Shown: positions 8,768-17,466, numbered from the stretch's first letter. The stretch is DNA of 35,079 bases from Clostridium sp. CAG:452 (GCA_000434035.1 FR893524.1:226124-261202), one strand, 5' to 3'. The notes: generated by a model not told the origin, from the sequence alone. Made by a program: numbers and translations.

Positions 8768-9559
8768 ATGAGTAAATATGATGAACAATACCTAGATTTG
8801 GTAGAAAGAATTTTAAAAGATGGATATTATGATCAAAACAGAACAGGAATAGCTACATACAAGTTACCACACCAAATTTTGCAATTCAATTTGCAAGAAG
8901 AATTTCCTATACTTACAACAAAATATGTTGCATATAAAGCAGCAATAAAAGAATTGCTATGGATCTTTCAAAAACAATCTAATAAAATTAGTGATTTACA
9001 TGAGCAAAATGTTCATATATGGGACGAATGGGAAATGGAAGATGGAACAATAGGAACAGCTTATGGATGGGTTGTAAAGAAATTTAATCAAGTAGATAAA
9101 TTAATACATCAATTAAAAACAAATCCACAAGATAGAAGAATGGTACTAAATCTTTGGCAAATACCATATTTAGATACAGGAGCTCTATATCCATGTGTGT
9201 TTAACAGTTGCTGGGATGTAACAGATGGAAAATTAAACTGTATGCTTACAATAAGATCAAATGATATTCCTTTAGGACATCCGTTTAATGTAACACAATA
9301 TGCTGTATTTGTTCATTTGTTAGCACAAGTAACAGATTTAAAACCAGGCTTACTTACAGTATGTATAAGTAATGCACATATATATGAAAATCAAGTAGAA
9401 GGCATGAAAGAACAATTATCAAGAAGGGATAAAGCATATCCAGCACCAAAACTTTGGATAAATCCAGAAATAAAAGACTTTTATGATTTTAAACCAGAAG
9501 ACATAGAACTAATAGATTACAAGCATTTAGGAAAAATAAAAATGGATGTAGCAGTATAA
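8768..9559 (+). CDS. thyA: Thymidylate synthase
   Basis: ThyA methylates dUMP to dTMP using methylene-tetrahydrofolate, releasing dihydrofolate. The 263-residue length is normal. Visible landmarks: DQNRTGIATYKLP (phosphate-binding Arg), EFPILTTKYVAYKAAIKELLW, DRRMVLNLWQ, the catalytic Cys143 in LYPCVFNSCWDV, and RSNDIPLGHPFNVTQYA. In the active-site block a Cys stands where the family signature usually has Gln or Met after the catalytic Cys, so this is a divergent branch. The start is ATG 8768, because GGAGGA (8758-8763) is the ribosome site and the upstream ATG at 8756 overlaps it. folA follows after 27 bases, so the two probably form an operon that recycles the dihydrofolate made here. Confidence 0.95.
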   Translation: MSKYDEQYLDLVERILKDGYYDQNRTGIATYKLPHQILQFNLQEEFPILTTKYVAYKAAIKELLWIFQKQSNKISDLHEQNVHIWDEWEMEDGTIGTAYGWVVKKFNQVDKLIHQLKTNPQDRRMVLNLWQIPYLDTGALYPCVFNSCWDVTDGKLNCMLTIRSNDIPLGHPFNVTQYAVFVHLLAQVTDLKPGLLTVCISNAHIYENQVEGMKEQLSRRDKAYPAPKLWINPEIKDFYDFKPEDIELIDYKHLGKIKMDVAV

Positions 9560-9586
9560 ATAAAAAGAGAAAGGAAGATAAATATA

Positions 9587-10075
9587 ATGCTAAGTACAAT
9601 AGTTGCAATAGCAAATAATAATGTAATAGGAAAAGATAATAAACTAATTTGGCATTTACCAGAAGACTTAAAGAGATTTAAACAAATTACAACAGGAAAA
9701 AATATAATAATGGGAAGAAAAACATTTGAATCATTAGGAAGAGTTTTACCAAATAGAAAACATATTATATTATGCAATGATATGGAAATGGATATAGACA
9801 ATGAAAATGTAGAAATTTTAGATGATATATCAAAATTAGATAAATATATAAATTCAGATGAAGAAAATTTTGTAATAGGTGGAGCAACAATTTATAAATT
9901 ATTAATGCCATATGTAAATAAATTATATATAACAAAAATAAATCAAGATTTTGAAGGGGATGTATATTTTCCAGAAATAAAAGAAGCAGAATGGAAAGAA
10001 ATTTCAAAAGAAAAGGGATTAAAAAATGACGAAAACCCTTACGATTACGAGTATATAACATATGTTAGAAAATAA
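9587..10075 (+). CDS. folA: Dihydrofolate reductase
   Basis: A 162-residue DHFR that reduces dihydrofolate to tetrahydrofolate with NADPH. It shows the family pattern: STIVAIANNNVIGKDNKLIWHLPEDLKRFK with the conserved Trp-His-Leu-Pro and substrate-binding Asp/Glu region, then GKNIIMGRKTFESLGRVLPNR (NADPH contacts) and the FVIGGATIYKLLMPYVNKLYI core strand with the double Gly. The ribosome site AAAGGAAG lies 8 bases upstream. It sits 27 bases after thyA in the same direction, and pairing with thymidylate synthase is common because TS consumes reduced folate. It has no terminator of its own that I can identify; the next promoter starts at 10110. Confidence 0.96.
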   Translation: MLSTIVAIANNNVIGKDNKLIWHLPEDLKRFKQITTGKNIIMGRKTFESLGRVLPNRKHIILCNDMEMDIDNENVEILDDISKLDKYINSDEENFVIGGATIYKLLMPYVNKLYITKINQDFEGDVYFPEIKEAEWKEISKEKGLKNDENPYDYEYITYVRK

Positions 10076-10109
10076 TTTTTAAAAAAATTAAAAAAATTGA
10101 AATTTTGTA

Positions 10110-10138
10110 TTGACAGAACGCGAAAAATATCTTATAAT
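10110..10138 (+). promoter_or_regulatory. Promoter of the tRNA-CAU/tRNA-Tyr unit
   Basis: TTGACA at 10110-10115, 17 bases, and TATAAT at 10133-10138: a full-consensus promoter 21 bases before the tRNA. It is framed by an inverted repeat (see 10117-10150). Confidence 0.85.
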
Positions 10139-10150
10139 AAATTTCGCGTT
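10117..10150. repeat. Inverted repeat framing a tRNA promoter -10 box
   Basis: Perfect 9-base arms AACGCGAAA (10117-10125) and TTTCGCGTT (10142-10150), 16 bases apart, enclose the -10 box and probable transcription start. They could be an operator or a transcript-start hairpin. Confidence 0.6.
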
Positions 10151-10158
10151 GAACAAAT

Positions 10159-10235
10159 GCTCCCTTAGCTCAGTTGGTCAGAGCAACCGGCTCATAACCG
10201 GTGGGTCCAAGGTTCGAATCCTTGAGGGAGCACCA
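10159..10235 (+). tRNA. tRNA with CAT anticodon (Met, or Ile2 if lysidine-modified)
   Basis: A complete 77-base tRNA. Acceptor GCTCCCT/AGGGAGC, D-arm AGCTCAGTTGGTCAGAGC, anticodon stem ACCGG/CCGGT with loop CTCATAA holding CAT, T-loop TTCGAAT, encoded CCA at 10233-10235. The anticodon stem lacks the three G-C pairs expected of an initiator, so elongator Met or Ile2 is more likely. Confidence 0.93.
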
Positions 10236-10262
10236 ACGCAAAATTTTTTTATAACTAAATAT

Positions 10263-10348
10263 GGGTAGGTGGCCGAGTGGCTAAAGGCGGCAGACTGTAA
10301 ATCTGTTCTCATACGAGTACGATGGTTCGAATCCATCCCTGCCCACCA
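10263..10348 (+). tRNA. tRNA-Tyr (GTA)
   Basis: An 86-base class II tRNA with acceptor GGGTAGG/CCTGCCC, anticodon loop CTGTAAA, a long variable arm (CTCATACGAG region), T-loop TTCGAAT and encoded CCA at 10346-10348. Confidence 0.95.
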
Positions 10349-10349
10349 A

Positions 10350-10386
10350 CTAAAAAAGTCATAGTAAAACTATGACTTTTTTAGTT
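10350..10386 (+). terminator. Intrinsic terminator of the tRNA unit
   Basis: ACTAAAAAAGTCATAG (from 10350) and CTATGACTTTTTTAGT form a long perfect stem with a TAAA-type loop. The T tract lies within the descending arm. Confidence 0.88.
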
Positions 10387-10417
10387 ATGTATATAAATAT
10401 AAATAACACATTTCCCC

Positions 10418-10446
10418 TTGACATTAAGCGATTTTAAATATATAAT
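10418..10446 (+). promoter_or_regulatory. Promoter of the cysS leader
   Basis: TTGACA at 10418-10423, 17-base spacer, TATAAT at 10441-10446. Transcription would start near 10453, 23 bases before the leader-peptide ATG. Confidence 0.88.
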
Positions 10447-10475
10447 TATTAAAAATAAATAGTGAGGAATTAAAT

Positions 10476-10514
10476 ATGAGAAAATATATATTAATTAATT
10501 GTTGTTGCAGATAA
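10476..10514 (+). CDS. Cysteine-rich leader peptide of cysS attenuator
   Basis: A 12-codon ORF, MRKYILINCCCR, with a GAGGA ribosome site at 10463-10467. Codons 9-11 are TGT TGT TGC, three consecutive cysteines, just before an Arg codon and stop. It sits between a consensus promoter and a terminator upstream of cysteinyl-tRNA synthetase. This is the arrangement of a ribosome-stalling attenuator: low Cys-tRNA would stall translation on the Cys run. Its sequence matters as a sensor; the peptide itself need have no function. The ORF is too short to assess by homology, so the call rests on position, codon content and the RNA folding described for 10505-10611. Confidence 0.82.
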   Translation: MRKYILINCCCR

Positions 10515-10611
10515 TACTCTTACCTATGTTGTAGGTACGAGTAAATTTTGTGCCTGCAATAATTAATGTATATTTTATATATTAAGTTATGCAGGTTGCA
10601 TAACTTTTTTT
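10505..10611 (+). promoter_or_regulatory. Cys-responsive transcription attenuator (mutually exclusive hairpins)
   Basis: Three regions compete. Region A, TTGCAG (10505-10510), overlaps the last Cys codons and pairs with CTGCAA (10554-10559), enclosing a strong hairpin ACTCTTACC/GGTACGAGT (10516-10524, 10534-10542). Region B, CCTGCAATAA (10553-10562), can instead pair with region C, TTATGCAGG (10587-10595), with one bulged A. Region C is also the left arm and loop of a terminator, AGTTATGC/GCATAACT (10585-10592, 10598-10605) followed by T residues to 10611. A ribosome stalled on the Cys codons covers A, frees B to hold C, and prevents termination; with ample Cys-tRNA, A-B forms and the terminator folds. 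No T-box AGGGTGG element is visible. Confidence 0.78.
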
Positions 10612-10770
10612 GTTGAATAGGAAAAATCGAAGATTTTCCTATTCAACAAAAAGGCTATAATTGCTATTGCCTTTGAGATTTCCTCATTTTATTCGGAAAC
10701 TCAAATCGGCGAGAAGAAAAGTGTAGCAAAGCCACTTTCCTTGGTTGAATAGGGCAAAATTGGTTCTATT
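10612..10770. repeat. Palindromic repeat element between attenuator and cysS
   Basis: GTTGAATAGGAAAAATC and GATTTTCCTATTCAAC (10612-10647) form a 16-bp stem with one bulged A. GTTGAATAGG recurs at about 10744-10753. Between them lie imperfect palindromes around GAGATTTCC/GGAAACTC and AAAGTG/CACTTT. There is no ORF. The nested palindromes suggest a small non-coding mobile or REP-like element, or a long 5' UTR structure. From about 10770 to 10866 I see only AT-rich sequence before the cysS ribosome site. Confidence 0.5.
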
Positions 10771-10878
10771 GTAATTAGTAGCTAATTATGATATATTATA
10801 TAAATATTAAATAAAAAATAGCAATAAAATTAGTAATATATAATTAAAATTCTTATCTATAAAGTAGGAGGTAATATT

Positions 10879-12351
10879 ATGAAACTTTATAATTCAATGA
10901 CTGGACGTAAAGAAGAATTTATTCCATTGGACGGTAAAAATGTAAAAATGTATGCATGTGGTATTACAGTATATGATTTAAGCCATATAGGCCATGCAAG
11001 ACAAGCGATTGCATATGCTATGGTAGCTGATTATTTACGTTATAGAGGATATAATGTAAAATATGTTAGAAATTATACTGATGTAGATGACAAAATTATT
11101 GACAGAGCAAATAAGCTTGGAAAAGATCCACTAGAATTTTCTAGGGAACAAATTGAAGAAACTGAAAAAGATATGGCAAATCTTCATATTACAGATGCAG
11201 ATGTAAAGCCAAAAGCATCAGAAAATATAGAAAATATTATTGAATTCGTTCAAGGACTTATTGATAAAGGCCATGCATATCCAGCAGAAAATGGAGATGT
11301 TTACTTTAATGTAAGAAGTTTTCCTGGATATGGAAAATTATCACATAGAAAAGTTGATGAACTTTTAAATGGAGTTAGAAAAGATGTAGAAGAAGGAAAA
11401 CATGATCCAATAGATTTTGCTTTGTGGAAGGCAGCAAAACCAGGAGAGATTTCATGGAAATCACCTTGGGGAGAAGGTAGACCAGGATGGCATATTGAAT
11501 GTTCTACTATGGTTTTAAAAAACCTTGGAGAAACAATTGATATTCATGGAGGAGGAAAAGATTTAATATTCCCTCACCACGAAAATGAAATTGCACAAAG
11601 TGAAGCTTTAACAGGAAAACCTTTTGCAAAGTATTGGTCTCACTGCGGATTAATTAAAATTAATGGAGAAAAAATGAGCAAATCATTAGGAAACTCATTA
11701 AGCATTAGAGATGCACTAAAAAAATATAATTATGAAGTAATTAAATTTGTAATGTATTCAAAACACTACACATCAGATATGGACTTACTAGACAAAGATT
11801 TTGCATTAGCAGAAAAACATTTATATTATTTTTATAATACAATAAAAGCAATGAAAGAATTTATTAATTTATATAATGGAAATAAAGATGGAGAAGCATT
11901 GGAAGATGATATTTCTGAAAGCATTATACCAAATTTTATAGAAGTTATGGACGATGACTTTAATAGTGCTGCAGCACTTTCAAACTTACACAGCATTTTT
12001 AAATATGTAAATGTAATAATGAAAAACGCTAAAAAGAATAATAGAGAGAAAACAGCAAATACATTAGCTAAAATACTTGCAAATGTAAAAGAGGTTTATG
12101 GAATTCTTGGATTATTTGAACAAGAACCAGAAAAATTCCTTACAGAAATGAAACAAAAATATGTTGCAAATCTTGATATCACAGAAGAAAAAATTGATGA
12201 AATGATAGCTAAAAGAAGTGAGGCAAAAAAAATAAAAGATTTTGAAACAGCAGATGCAATTAGAAGCGAATTAGATAGTAAAGGAATTATATTAAATGAT
12301 ACAGTAAATGGAACTACATGGAATGTTAAAGCGCTTTTTAATATTGATTAA
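10879..12351 (+). CDS. cysS: Cysteinyl-tRNA synthetase
   Basis: A 490-residue class I aminoacyl-tRNA synthetase that charges tRNA-Cys. Visible: the HIGH motif in YDLSHIGHARQAI (near residue 35), the first zinc Cys in MYACGITVYD, the second metal-ligand block GWHIECSTMVLKNLG, the HGGGKDLIFPHHENEIAQSEA core, and KMSKSLGN (near 264). The C-terminal helical domain includes the ALDH-independent anticodon-binding part ending TWNVKALFNID. AGGAGG lies 7 bases before the ATG. Transcription probably passes through the Cys-codon attenuator at 10476-10611, so expression should rise when Cys-tRNA is scarce. A terminator follows within 10 bases of the stop. It has no in-frame CGG. Confidence 0.97.
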   Translation: MKLYNSMTGRKEEFIPLDGKNVKMYACGITVYDLSHIGHARQAIAYAMVADYLRYRGYNVKYVRNYTDVDDKIIDRANKLGKDPLEFSREQIEETEKDMANLHITDADVKPKASENIENIIEFVQGLIDKGHAYPAENGDVYFNVRSFPGYGKLSHRKVDELLNGVRKDVEEGKHDPIDFALWKAAKPGEISWKSPWGEGRPGWHIECSTMVLKNLGETIDIHGGGKDLIFPHHENEIAQSEALTGKPFAKYWSHCGLIKINGEKMSKSLGNSLSIRDALKKYNYEVIKFVMYSKHYTSDMDLLDKDFALAEKHLYYFYNTIKAMKEFINLYNGNKDGEALEDDISESIIPNFIEVMDDDFNSAAALSNLHSIFKYVNVIMKNAKKNNREKTANTLAKILANVKEVYGILGLFEQEPEKFLTEMKQKYVANLDITEEKIDEMIAKRSEAKKIKDFETADAIRSELDSKGIILNDTVNGTTWNVKALFNID

Positions 12352-12356
12352 TGAAC

Positions 12357-12397
12357 AAAAGGAAGCAAGAGAATATTAAAATCTTTTGCTTCCTTTT
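12357..12397. terminator. Terminator between cysS and convergent gene
   Basis: AAAAGGAAGCAAGAGA and TCTTTTGCTTCCTTTT form a long stem with a short A/T loop; T residues on the plus side and A residues on the other allow bidirectional termination. Confidence 0.87.
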
Positions 12398-12399
12398 TA

Positions 12400-12702
12400 T
12401 TAGAAGGTCAACTTTATTGCGGGACCTTCTAAAACCAGGTTACAGGAAAAATGAAAACATTCTTCCTCAGACTCAATCCATTCAAGACCGAACAGGGTAT
12501 TTGTAAGAGCCCTCATCCTGTACCGAACTTCTCCTTCTTGGAAAATTCCTAATTTGGAATCATCTAAAAATGGTAAAAGCCTATCGTGAACGGCTGTAGA
12601 AACAAAGATATGTTTACAACCTTTCCATTCAGGACAATGCCCATTTAAAAGAGATATTAGAGAAATTTCTTTTCCCTCAAAAAGAAGAATTTCCTTGCAC
12701 AT
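12400..12702 (-). CDS. Orphan small protein of foreign codon use, unknown function
   Basis: A 100-residue soluble protein I do not recognise. It starts at ATG 12702, preceded by AGGAGTGG; the upstream GTG lies inside that site. It reads MCKEILLFEGKEISLI and contains six Cys, some possibly paired (HCPEWKGCKH, EEECFHFSC), but no clear zinc motif. Codon use is unlike the neighbours, with CTG, AGG, ACC, CCC and GTC, suggesting recent transfer. Codon 60 (12525-12523) is an in-frame CGG in EVRYRMRAL. A +1 shift there would give a stop (TGA) three codons later, so it must be read in the normal frame or the protein is truncated. It stands alone between two plus-strand genes. Confidence 0.6.
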   Translation of the reverse strand: MCKEILLFEGKEISLISLLNGHCPEWKGCKHIFVSTAVHDRLLPFLDDSKLGIFQEGEVRYRMRALTNTLFGLEWIESEEECFHFSCNLVLEGPAIKLTF

Positions 12703-12875
12703 TGTAACCACTCCTAATCCATAAAATTTATGTGCAAAAGTGATTATACTACTATCAACTCAAAAAATCAACCATATATATATAGACATAATATAATATA
12801 AAAAATACAAAAAAACCTTTTAAAACTATTAGAAAAGATATATAATATAACAAATGTTTATTTTAGGGAGATATT

Positions 12876-14565
12876 ATGAATAAAAAATGGGAGTTTTATG
12901 GGGAAAATAGTGAAGAAATAATTGATATAGCAAAAAAGCATAATATATCAGAATTACTAACAAAAATATTAGTAAATAGGGGAATAACAGATGATAAAGA
13001 GATAGACACTTTTCTAAATCCCACAAGAAACGATTTTTATGATCCATATTTAATGCCAGATATGGATAAAGCAGTAGAAAGAATAATTAAAGCAATAAAT
13101 AACCAAGAGAAGGTTATGATTTATGGGGATTATGATGTAGATGGAATAACTAGTATAACTGTTTTGAAAAAATTCCTAGAAGAAAGAGGATTAAAAACAG
13201 GCCATTATATTCCAAACAGATTAGAAGAAGGATATGGGTTAAACGAAAATGCTATAAGGTCAATAGCAGAACAAAAGTATACTTTAATGATAACTGTTGA
13301 CTGTGGAATATCTGGAATAGAGGAAGTTGAATTAGCTAATCAACTGGGAATAGAAACAATAATAACAGACCATCATGAACAGTCAGAGAGTTTGCCAAAT
13401 GCATATGCAATAATTAATGCCAAAAGGAAAGATAGCCAATATCCATTTAGAGGACTAGCCGGGTGTGGAGCGGTATTTAAATTAATACAAGCAATATCAC
13501 TAAGATTAGGTTTAGAAGAAAAAGAATTTTTAAAGTATTTAGATATAGTATGTGTAGGTACAATATCAGATATAGTTCCATTAGTTGATGAAAATAGAGT
13601 AATTGCAAAATTAGGATTAAAGTTAGTAGCACAAACAAGAAATATTGGATTAAGAGAATTAATATTGCAATCAGGGTATAAAAAAATAGATTCAAATACA
13701 ATATCTTTTGGCGTAGCTCCAAGAATAAATGCTTGTGGCAGAATGGGGTATCAAGAAGAAGCTTTAGATTTGTTTTTAACAAACAATATAGAAGAAGCAA
13801 GAAAAATAACGGCAAGATTAAATAGCTATAACCTAGAAAGACAAACAAAAGAAAAAGATATATTTGAGCAGGCAATTAAAGAACTAGAAAAAGAAGATAT
13901 AGAAAAATTAAATACTATAGTTTTAAGCGGAGATAATTGGCACCATGGTGTAATTGGAATTGTTGCCTCAAAATTAACAGAAAAATTCTATAAACCAACT
14001 ATACTAATATGTTTTGAAGATAATATTGGAAAAGGTTCTGGAAGAAGCTTACCGGGATTTGATTTACACGAAGCCTTAGTAGAAACAAGTGCTTATCTAG
14101 AAAAATATGGTGGCCATGAAATGGCTGTTGGACTTTCACTAAAAAAAGAAAAATATAATGATTTTAAATTAGCTTTTGAAGAAATAGCAAAAAGTAAAAA
14201 TATACAACAAATTATACCAGTTATAAAAATAGATAGCATAATTACAGCAAAAGATGTAAATAAAAAAACTATACAAGACTTAGAAATGCTAGAACCATTC
14301 GGAGAGAAAAACAAAAATCCTATATTTGTATATAAAAATTTAAAAATTGATTCAATTAGAGCACTTTCAGAAGGAAAACATTTAAAATTAACATTAAAAG
14401 ATGATAATTTATTAATAAATGCAATAGGATTTAATTTAGGATATTTGTCAGAAGAATATTTAATAGGAGATAAAATTGATATAGCAGGAAACTTAGAAAT
14501 AAACAAATATGGGCGGAGAAGAGATAATCCAAATAAATATAAAAGATGTTATGAAATCAATATAG
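12876..14565 (+). CDS. recJ: Single-strand-specific exonuclease RecJ, needs one +1 shift near its end
   Basis: RecJ degrades single-stranded DNA 5' to 3' in recombination and repair. The DHH phosphoesterase motifs are clear: VMIYGDYDVDGITS, MITVDCGISG, IITDHHE, and the DHHA1 block GGHEMAVGLSL. In the normal frame the ORF runs to 14612 with a basic tail (GRRRDNPNKYKRCYE) unlike any RecJ and overlaps relA by 32 bases. Skipping C14514 in GGG C GGA gives YGGEEIIQINIKDVMKSI and a stop at 14563-14565. That matches the typical RecJ OB-fold ending, gives 562 residues, and leaves 15 bases to the relA start with a ribosome site between. The normal frame stays open past this site, so an automatic annotation would miss the shift. 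Confidence 0.92.
14511..14517 (+). other. CGG +1 frameshift site 3 (recJ)
   Basis: Zero frame reads GGG CGG AGA; the shifted frame reads GGG GGA GAA and produces the expected RecJ C-terminus. C14514 is the extra base. I found this site because CGG was in frame, not because the ORF was broken. Confidence 0.8.
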
Positions 14566-14580
14566 AGAAAGGAAATTTAT

Positions 14581-16786
14581 ATGCAAAACAAAGAAAATGT
14601 AACAATAGATAAAATAATAGGTAAAATGAAAACAAACAATCCTAATTCAAATACTGACTTAATAAGAAAAGCATATAACTATGCATATGAAAACCATAAA
14701 GGGCAAAAAAGAATATCTGGCGAACCATATATTATTCATCCATTAGAAGTAGCATATATATTAGCAGAATTAGAATTAGATGATAGTACAATTTGTGCAG
14801 CACTATTACATGATGTTGTTGAAGATACACCTATTACACATGAGGACATTGTAAGAGAATTTGGCGACGAAATTGCAGAAATGGTAGAAGGAGTAACAAA
14901 ACTTCGGAAAAATTAAGTATACAACAGTTGAAGAGCAACAAGTAGAAAATTATAGAAAAATGTTCTTAGCAATGGGAAAAGATATTAGAGTAATATTAAT
15001 AAAACTTGCAGATAGACTTCACAATATGAGAACATTAAGCTATATACCAAGAAACAGACAAATAGCAAATGCAAAAGAAACAATGGATATATATGCACCA
15101 CTTGCAAATCGTTTAGGTATTTATTCTTTGAAATGGGAATTAGAGGATTTAAGCTTTAGATACTTATATCCAGAAGAATATAGAGAATTAGTAGCAGGAA
15201 TAGAAAAGAAGAGAGAAGAACGCTTAGAGTTTATAGACAAAATAATGGAAGAAATAAAAGTAGCTCTAAAAAAAGAAGACATAAAAGCAGAAATTACAGG
15301 AAGAGCAAAGCATTTATATAGTATATATAGAAAAATGAAAAGAGATAACATTACATTAGACCAAGTATATGACTTGTTTGCACTTCGTATAATAGTAAAT
15401 TCTGTAAAAGATTGTTATGCAGCATTGGGCGTAGTACATGAGTTATATAGTCCAATGCCGGGAAGATTTAAAGATTATATTGCAGTTCCAAAACCAAATA
15501 TGTATCAATCAATACACACAACTTTAATTGGACCAAATGGAACACCATTTGAGGTACAAGTAAGAACTTGGGACATGCATAGAATAGCAGAATTTGGTAT
15601 CGCTGCACACTGGGCATATAAAGAAGCAAATAACAAAACAGGTAAAAAATCAAATGTTGTAGTAGCAGAAGATAAATTAGCATGGCTTAGAGAAACTTTG
15701 GAATGGCAAAAAGATATGCAAGACCCAGATGAGTTTTTAAAAACATTAAAGACAGAACTATTTGAAGATGAAGTATATGTATTTACTCCAAGAGGAGAAA
15801 TAAAAGTTTTGCCTAGAGATTCAACACCAATAGACTTTGCATATGCAATTCATGCAGAAGTAGGTCATAGAATGATTGGTTGTAAAATAAACAGTAAAAT
15901 GATGCCAATAGTAACGAAGTTAAAAAGTGGAGATATAGTAGAAATAATAACATCAGATACTCCAAAAGGACCAAGTCGTGACTGGCTAAAATATGTAAAA
16001 AGCTCAAGTGCTAAAACAAAAATTCAACAATGGTTTAAAAAATCAGAAAGAGAAGAAAATATAATAAGAGGAAAAGAAATTCTAGACAGAGAAATAAAAA
16101 GAATAGGAATGACTCACAGTGATTTATTTAAACCAGAATGGGTAAATAGTGCATTAGAAAGATATAATTATGCAACTACTGATGATATGTTTGCAAGTAT
16201 TGGATTTGGAGCAATATCACCAGGAAAGATAATTACAAGATTGTTAGAGGAATACAAGAAGGAACATGAAGAAGAAGTTATAGAAGAAAAAATTCAAGAA
16301 CTAACCGATTCTAAAAATAAAACAGTTAAAAAAGCACCAAAATCAGGTGTTATAGTAAAAGGAATTGATAACTGCTTAGTTAAATTTTCAAGATGTTGTA
16401 ATCCAGTTCCGGGTGATGATATTATAGGTTATATAACAAAAGGAAGAGGAGTATCTATCCATAGAACAGACTGCAAAAACATGGAAGACTTGCTACAAGA
16501 CAAAGATAGAATAATAGATGTTGCGTGGTACAACGAAGAAACAGAAGGAACATATAATGTAGACATAGAAATACTTTCAAATGATAGAACAGGACTACTT
16601 TCTGATATAGTAAGAGAAATTACTTCTCAGAAAATTAATATAATGGGAGTAAATACTAAAACAAGTAGAGAAAGAATTGCCACAATAGAAGTAACAGTTG
16701 AAGTAGAAAATATAGAACAATTGAACAAGGTTATAAAGGCAATTAGAAAAGTAGATAGTGTTTATGAGGTAAATCGTAAAAAATAA
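14581..16786 (+). CDS. relA: Bifunctional (p)ppGpp synthetase/hydrolase, needs one +1 shift
   Basis: A Rel/SpoT-type enzyme that makes and breaks the stringent-response alarmone. The domains are in the usual order: HD hydrolase (HKGQKRISGEPYIIHPLEVA, LLHDVVEDTP), synthetase (YSIYRKMKRD, DYIAVPKPNMYQSIHTT), TGS (YVFTPRGEIKVLPRDSTPID), and a C-terminal Cys-containing segment plus ACT domain (IEILSNDRTGLLSDIV). The normal frame stops at 14914-14916, within the HD domain at VTKL. Skipping C14905 restores VTKLGKIKYTTVEEQQ, which is strongly conserved, and gives 734 residues, the usual length. The start follows GAGAAAGGA at 14565-14573. Loss of this gene would be costly, so a true pseudogene is unlikely. 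Confidence 0.95.
14902..14908 (+). other. CGG +1 frameshift site 4 (relA)
   Basis: Zero frame reads CTT CGG AAA AAT TAA; the expected frame is CTT GGA AAA ATT (L-G-K-I). C14905 is the extra base. Confidence 0.87.
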
Positions 16787-16814
16787 CTAAAGAAAACAAA
16801 GGAAGATGAAAACA

Positions 16815-17466
16815 ATGATGATTTTAAAAAGGATTAAGATTGACATACCAGCAGTTGGAGGTACTAATTGCTATATTGTTCAAGACGAAGAAACAAAAGA
16901 AACAATGGTAATTGATCCAGGTGGAGATGTAGACAAAATAGTAGAAATGTTAAATACGATCCATGCAAAAGTAAAATATATACTTCTTACTCATTGCCAT
17001 GGCGACCATATAGCAGGAGTAAATGAACTAAGGCAAAGAGTAGGAGGCAAAGTTTTAATTCATAGATTAGATGAAGAGGGATTAAAAAATCCAGATGTAA
17101 ACTTAGCAGAGTATGTAGGACTTGGAAGAGTTATAGTTCAAGCTGATGCTAGATTAGATGATGGAGATTTAATTCATATAGGAAATCTAGAATTTAAAAT
17201 ATTGCATACACCAGGACATACAAAAGGTCGGAATTTCAATTTATTCAGAAGAAGAAAAATTGCTATTTTCAGGAGATACATTATTTAGAGGCTCTTGGGG
17301 AAGAACAGATTTGCCAACAAGTAGTTTCGAAGATATAATAAAATCTATAACAGAAAAATTAATGGTGCTTCCAGAAGATACAATAGTGTATCCAGGGCAT
17401 GGAAAATCAACAATGATAAAAGAAGAAGAACCAATTTATTTAGAATTAAAACCAAAAGAATTTTAA
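16815..17466 (+). CDS. Metallo-beta-lactamase-fold hydrolase (YqgX/glyoxalase II-like), one +1 shift
   Basis: A 216-residue Zn hydrolase. The metal motif LLTHCHGDHIAGV (near residue 60), the later HTPGHTKGG, FSGDTLFRGSWGRTDLP and YPGHGKSTMI are those of the glyoxalase II-like family, often encoded beside relA and hisS in Firmicutes. The substrate is probably a thioester but cannot be read from sequence. The normal frame stops at 17286-17288. Skipping C17229 restores GHTKGGISIYSEEEKLLF and the downstream motifs. I prefer ATG 16815 (9 bases after GGAAG) to 16806, which abuts the ribosome site. It lies 28 bases after relA and probably shares its transcript. Confidence 0.88.
17226..17232 (+). other. 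CGG +1 frameshift site 5 (MBL hydrolase)
   Basis: Zero frame reads GGT CGG AAT; the expected frame is GGT GGA ATT TCA (G-G-I-S, just after the metal-binding GHT motif). C17229 is the extra base. Confidence 0.86.

Noticed and set aside
10418..10878. T-box riboswitch upstream of cysS
   Set aside because: No AGGGTGG-type T-box sequence or specifier-loop stem is visible; the leader fits a short Cys-codon ORF with competing hairpins instead.
14566..14612. RecJ tail extending to 14612 as annotated by the unshifted frame
   Set aside because: The tail is basic and atypical and overlaps relA by 32 bases; the +1 frame gives a family-like end and a clean junction.
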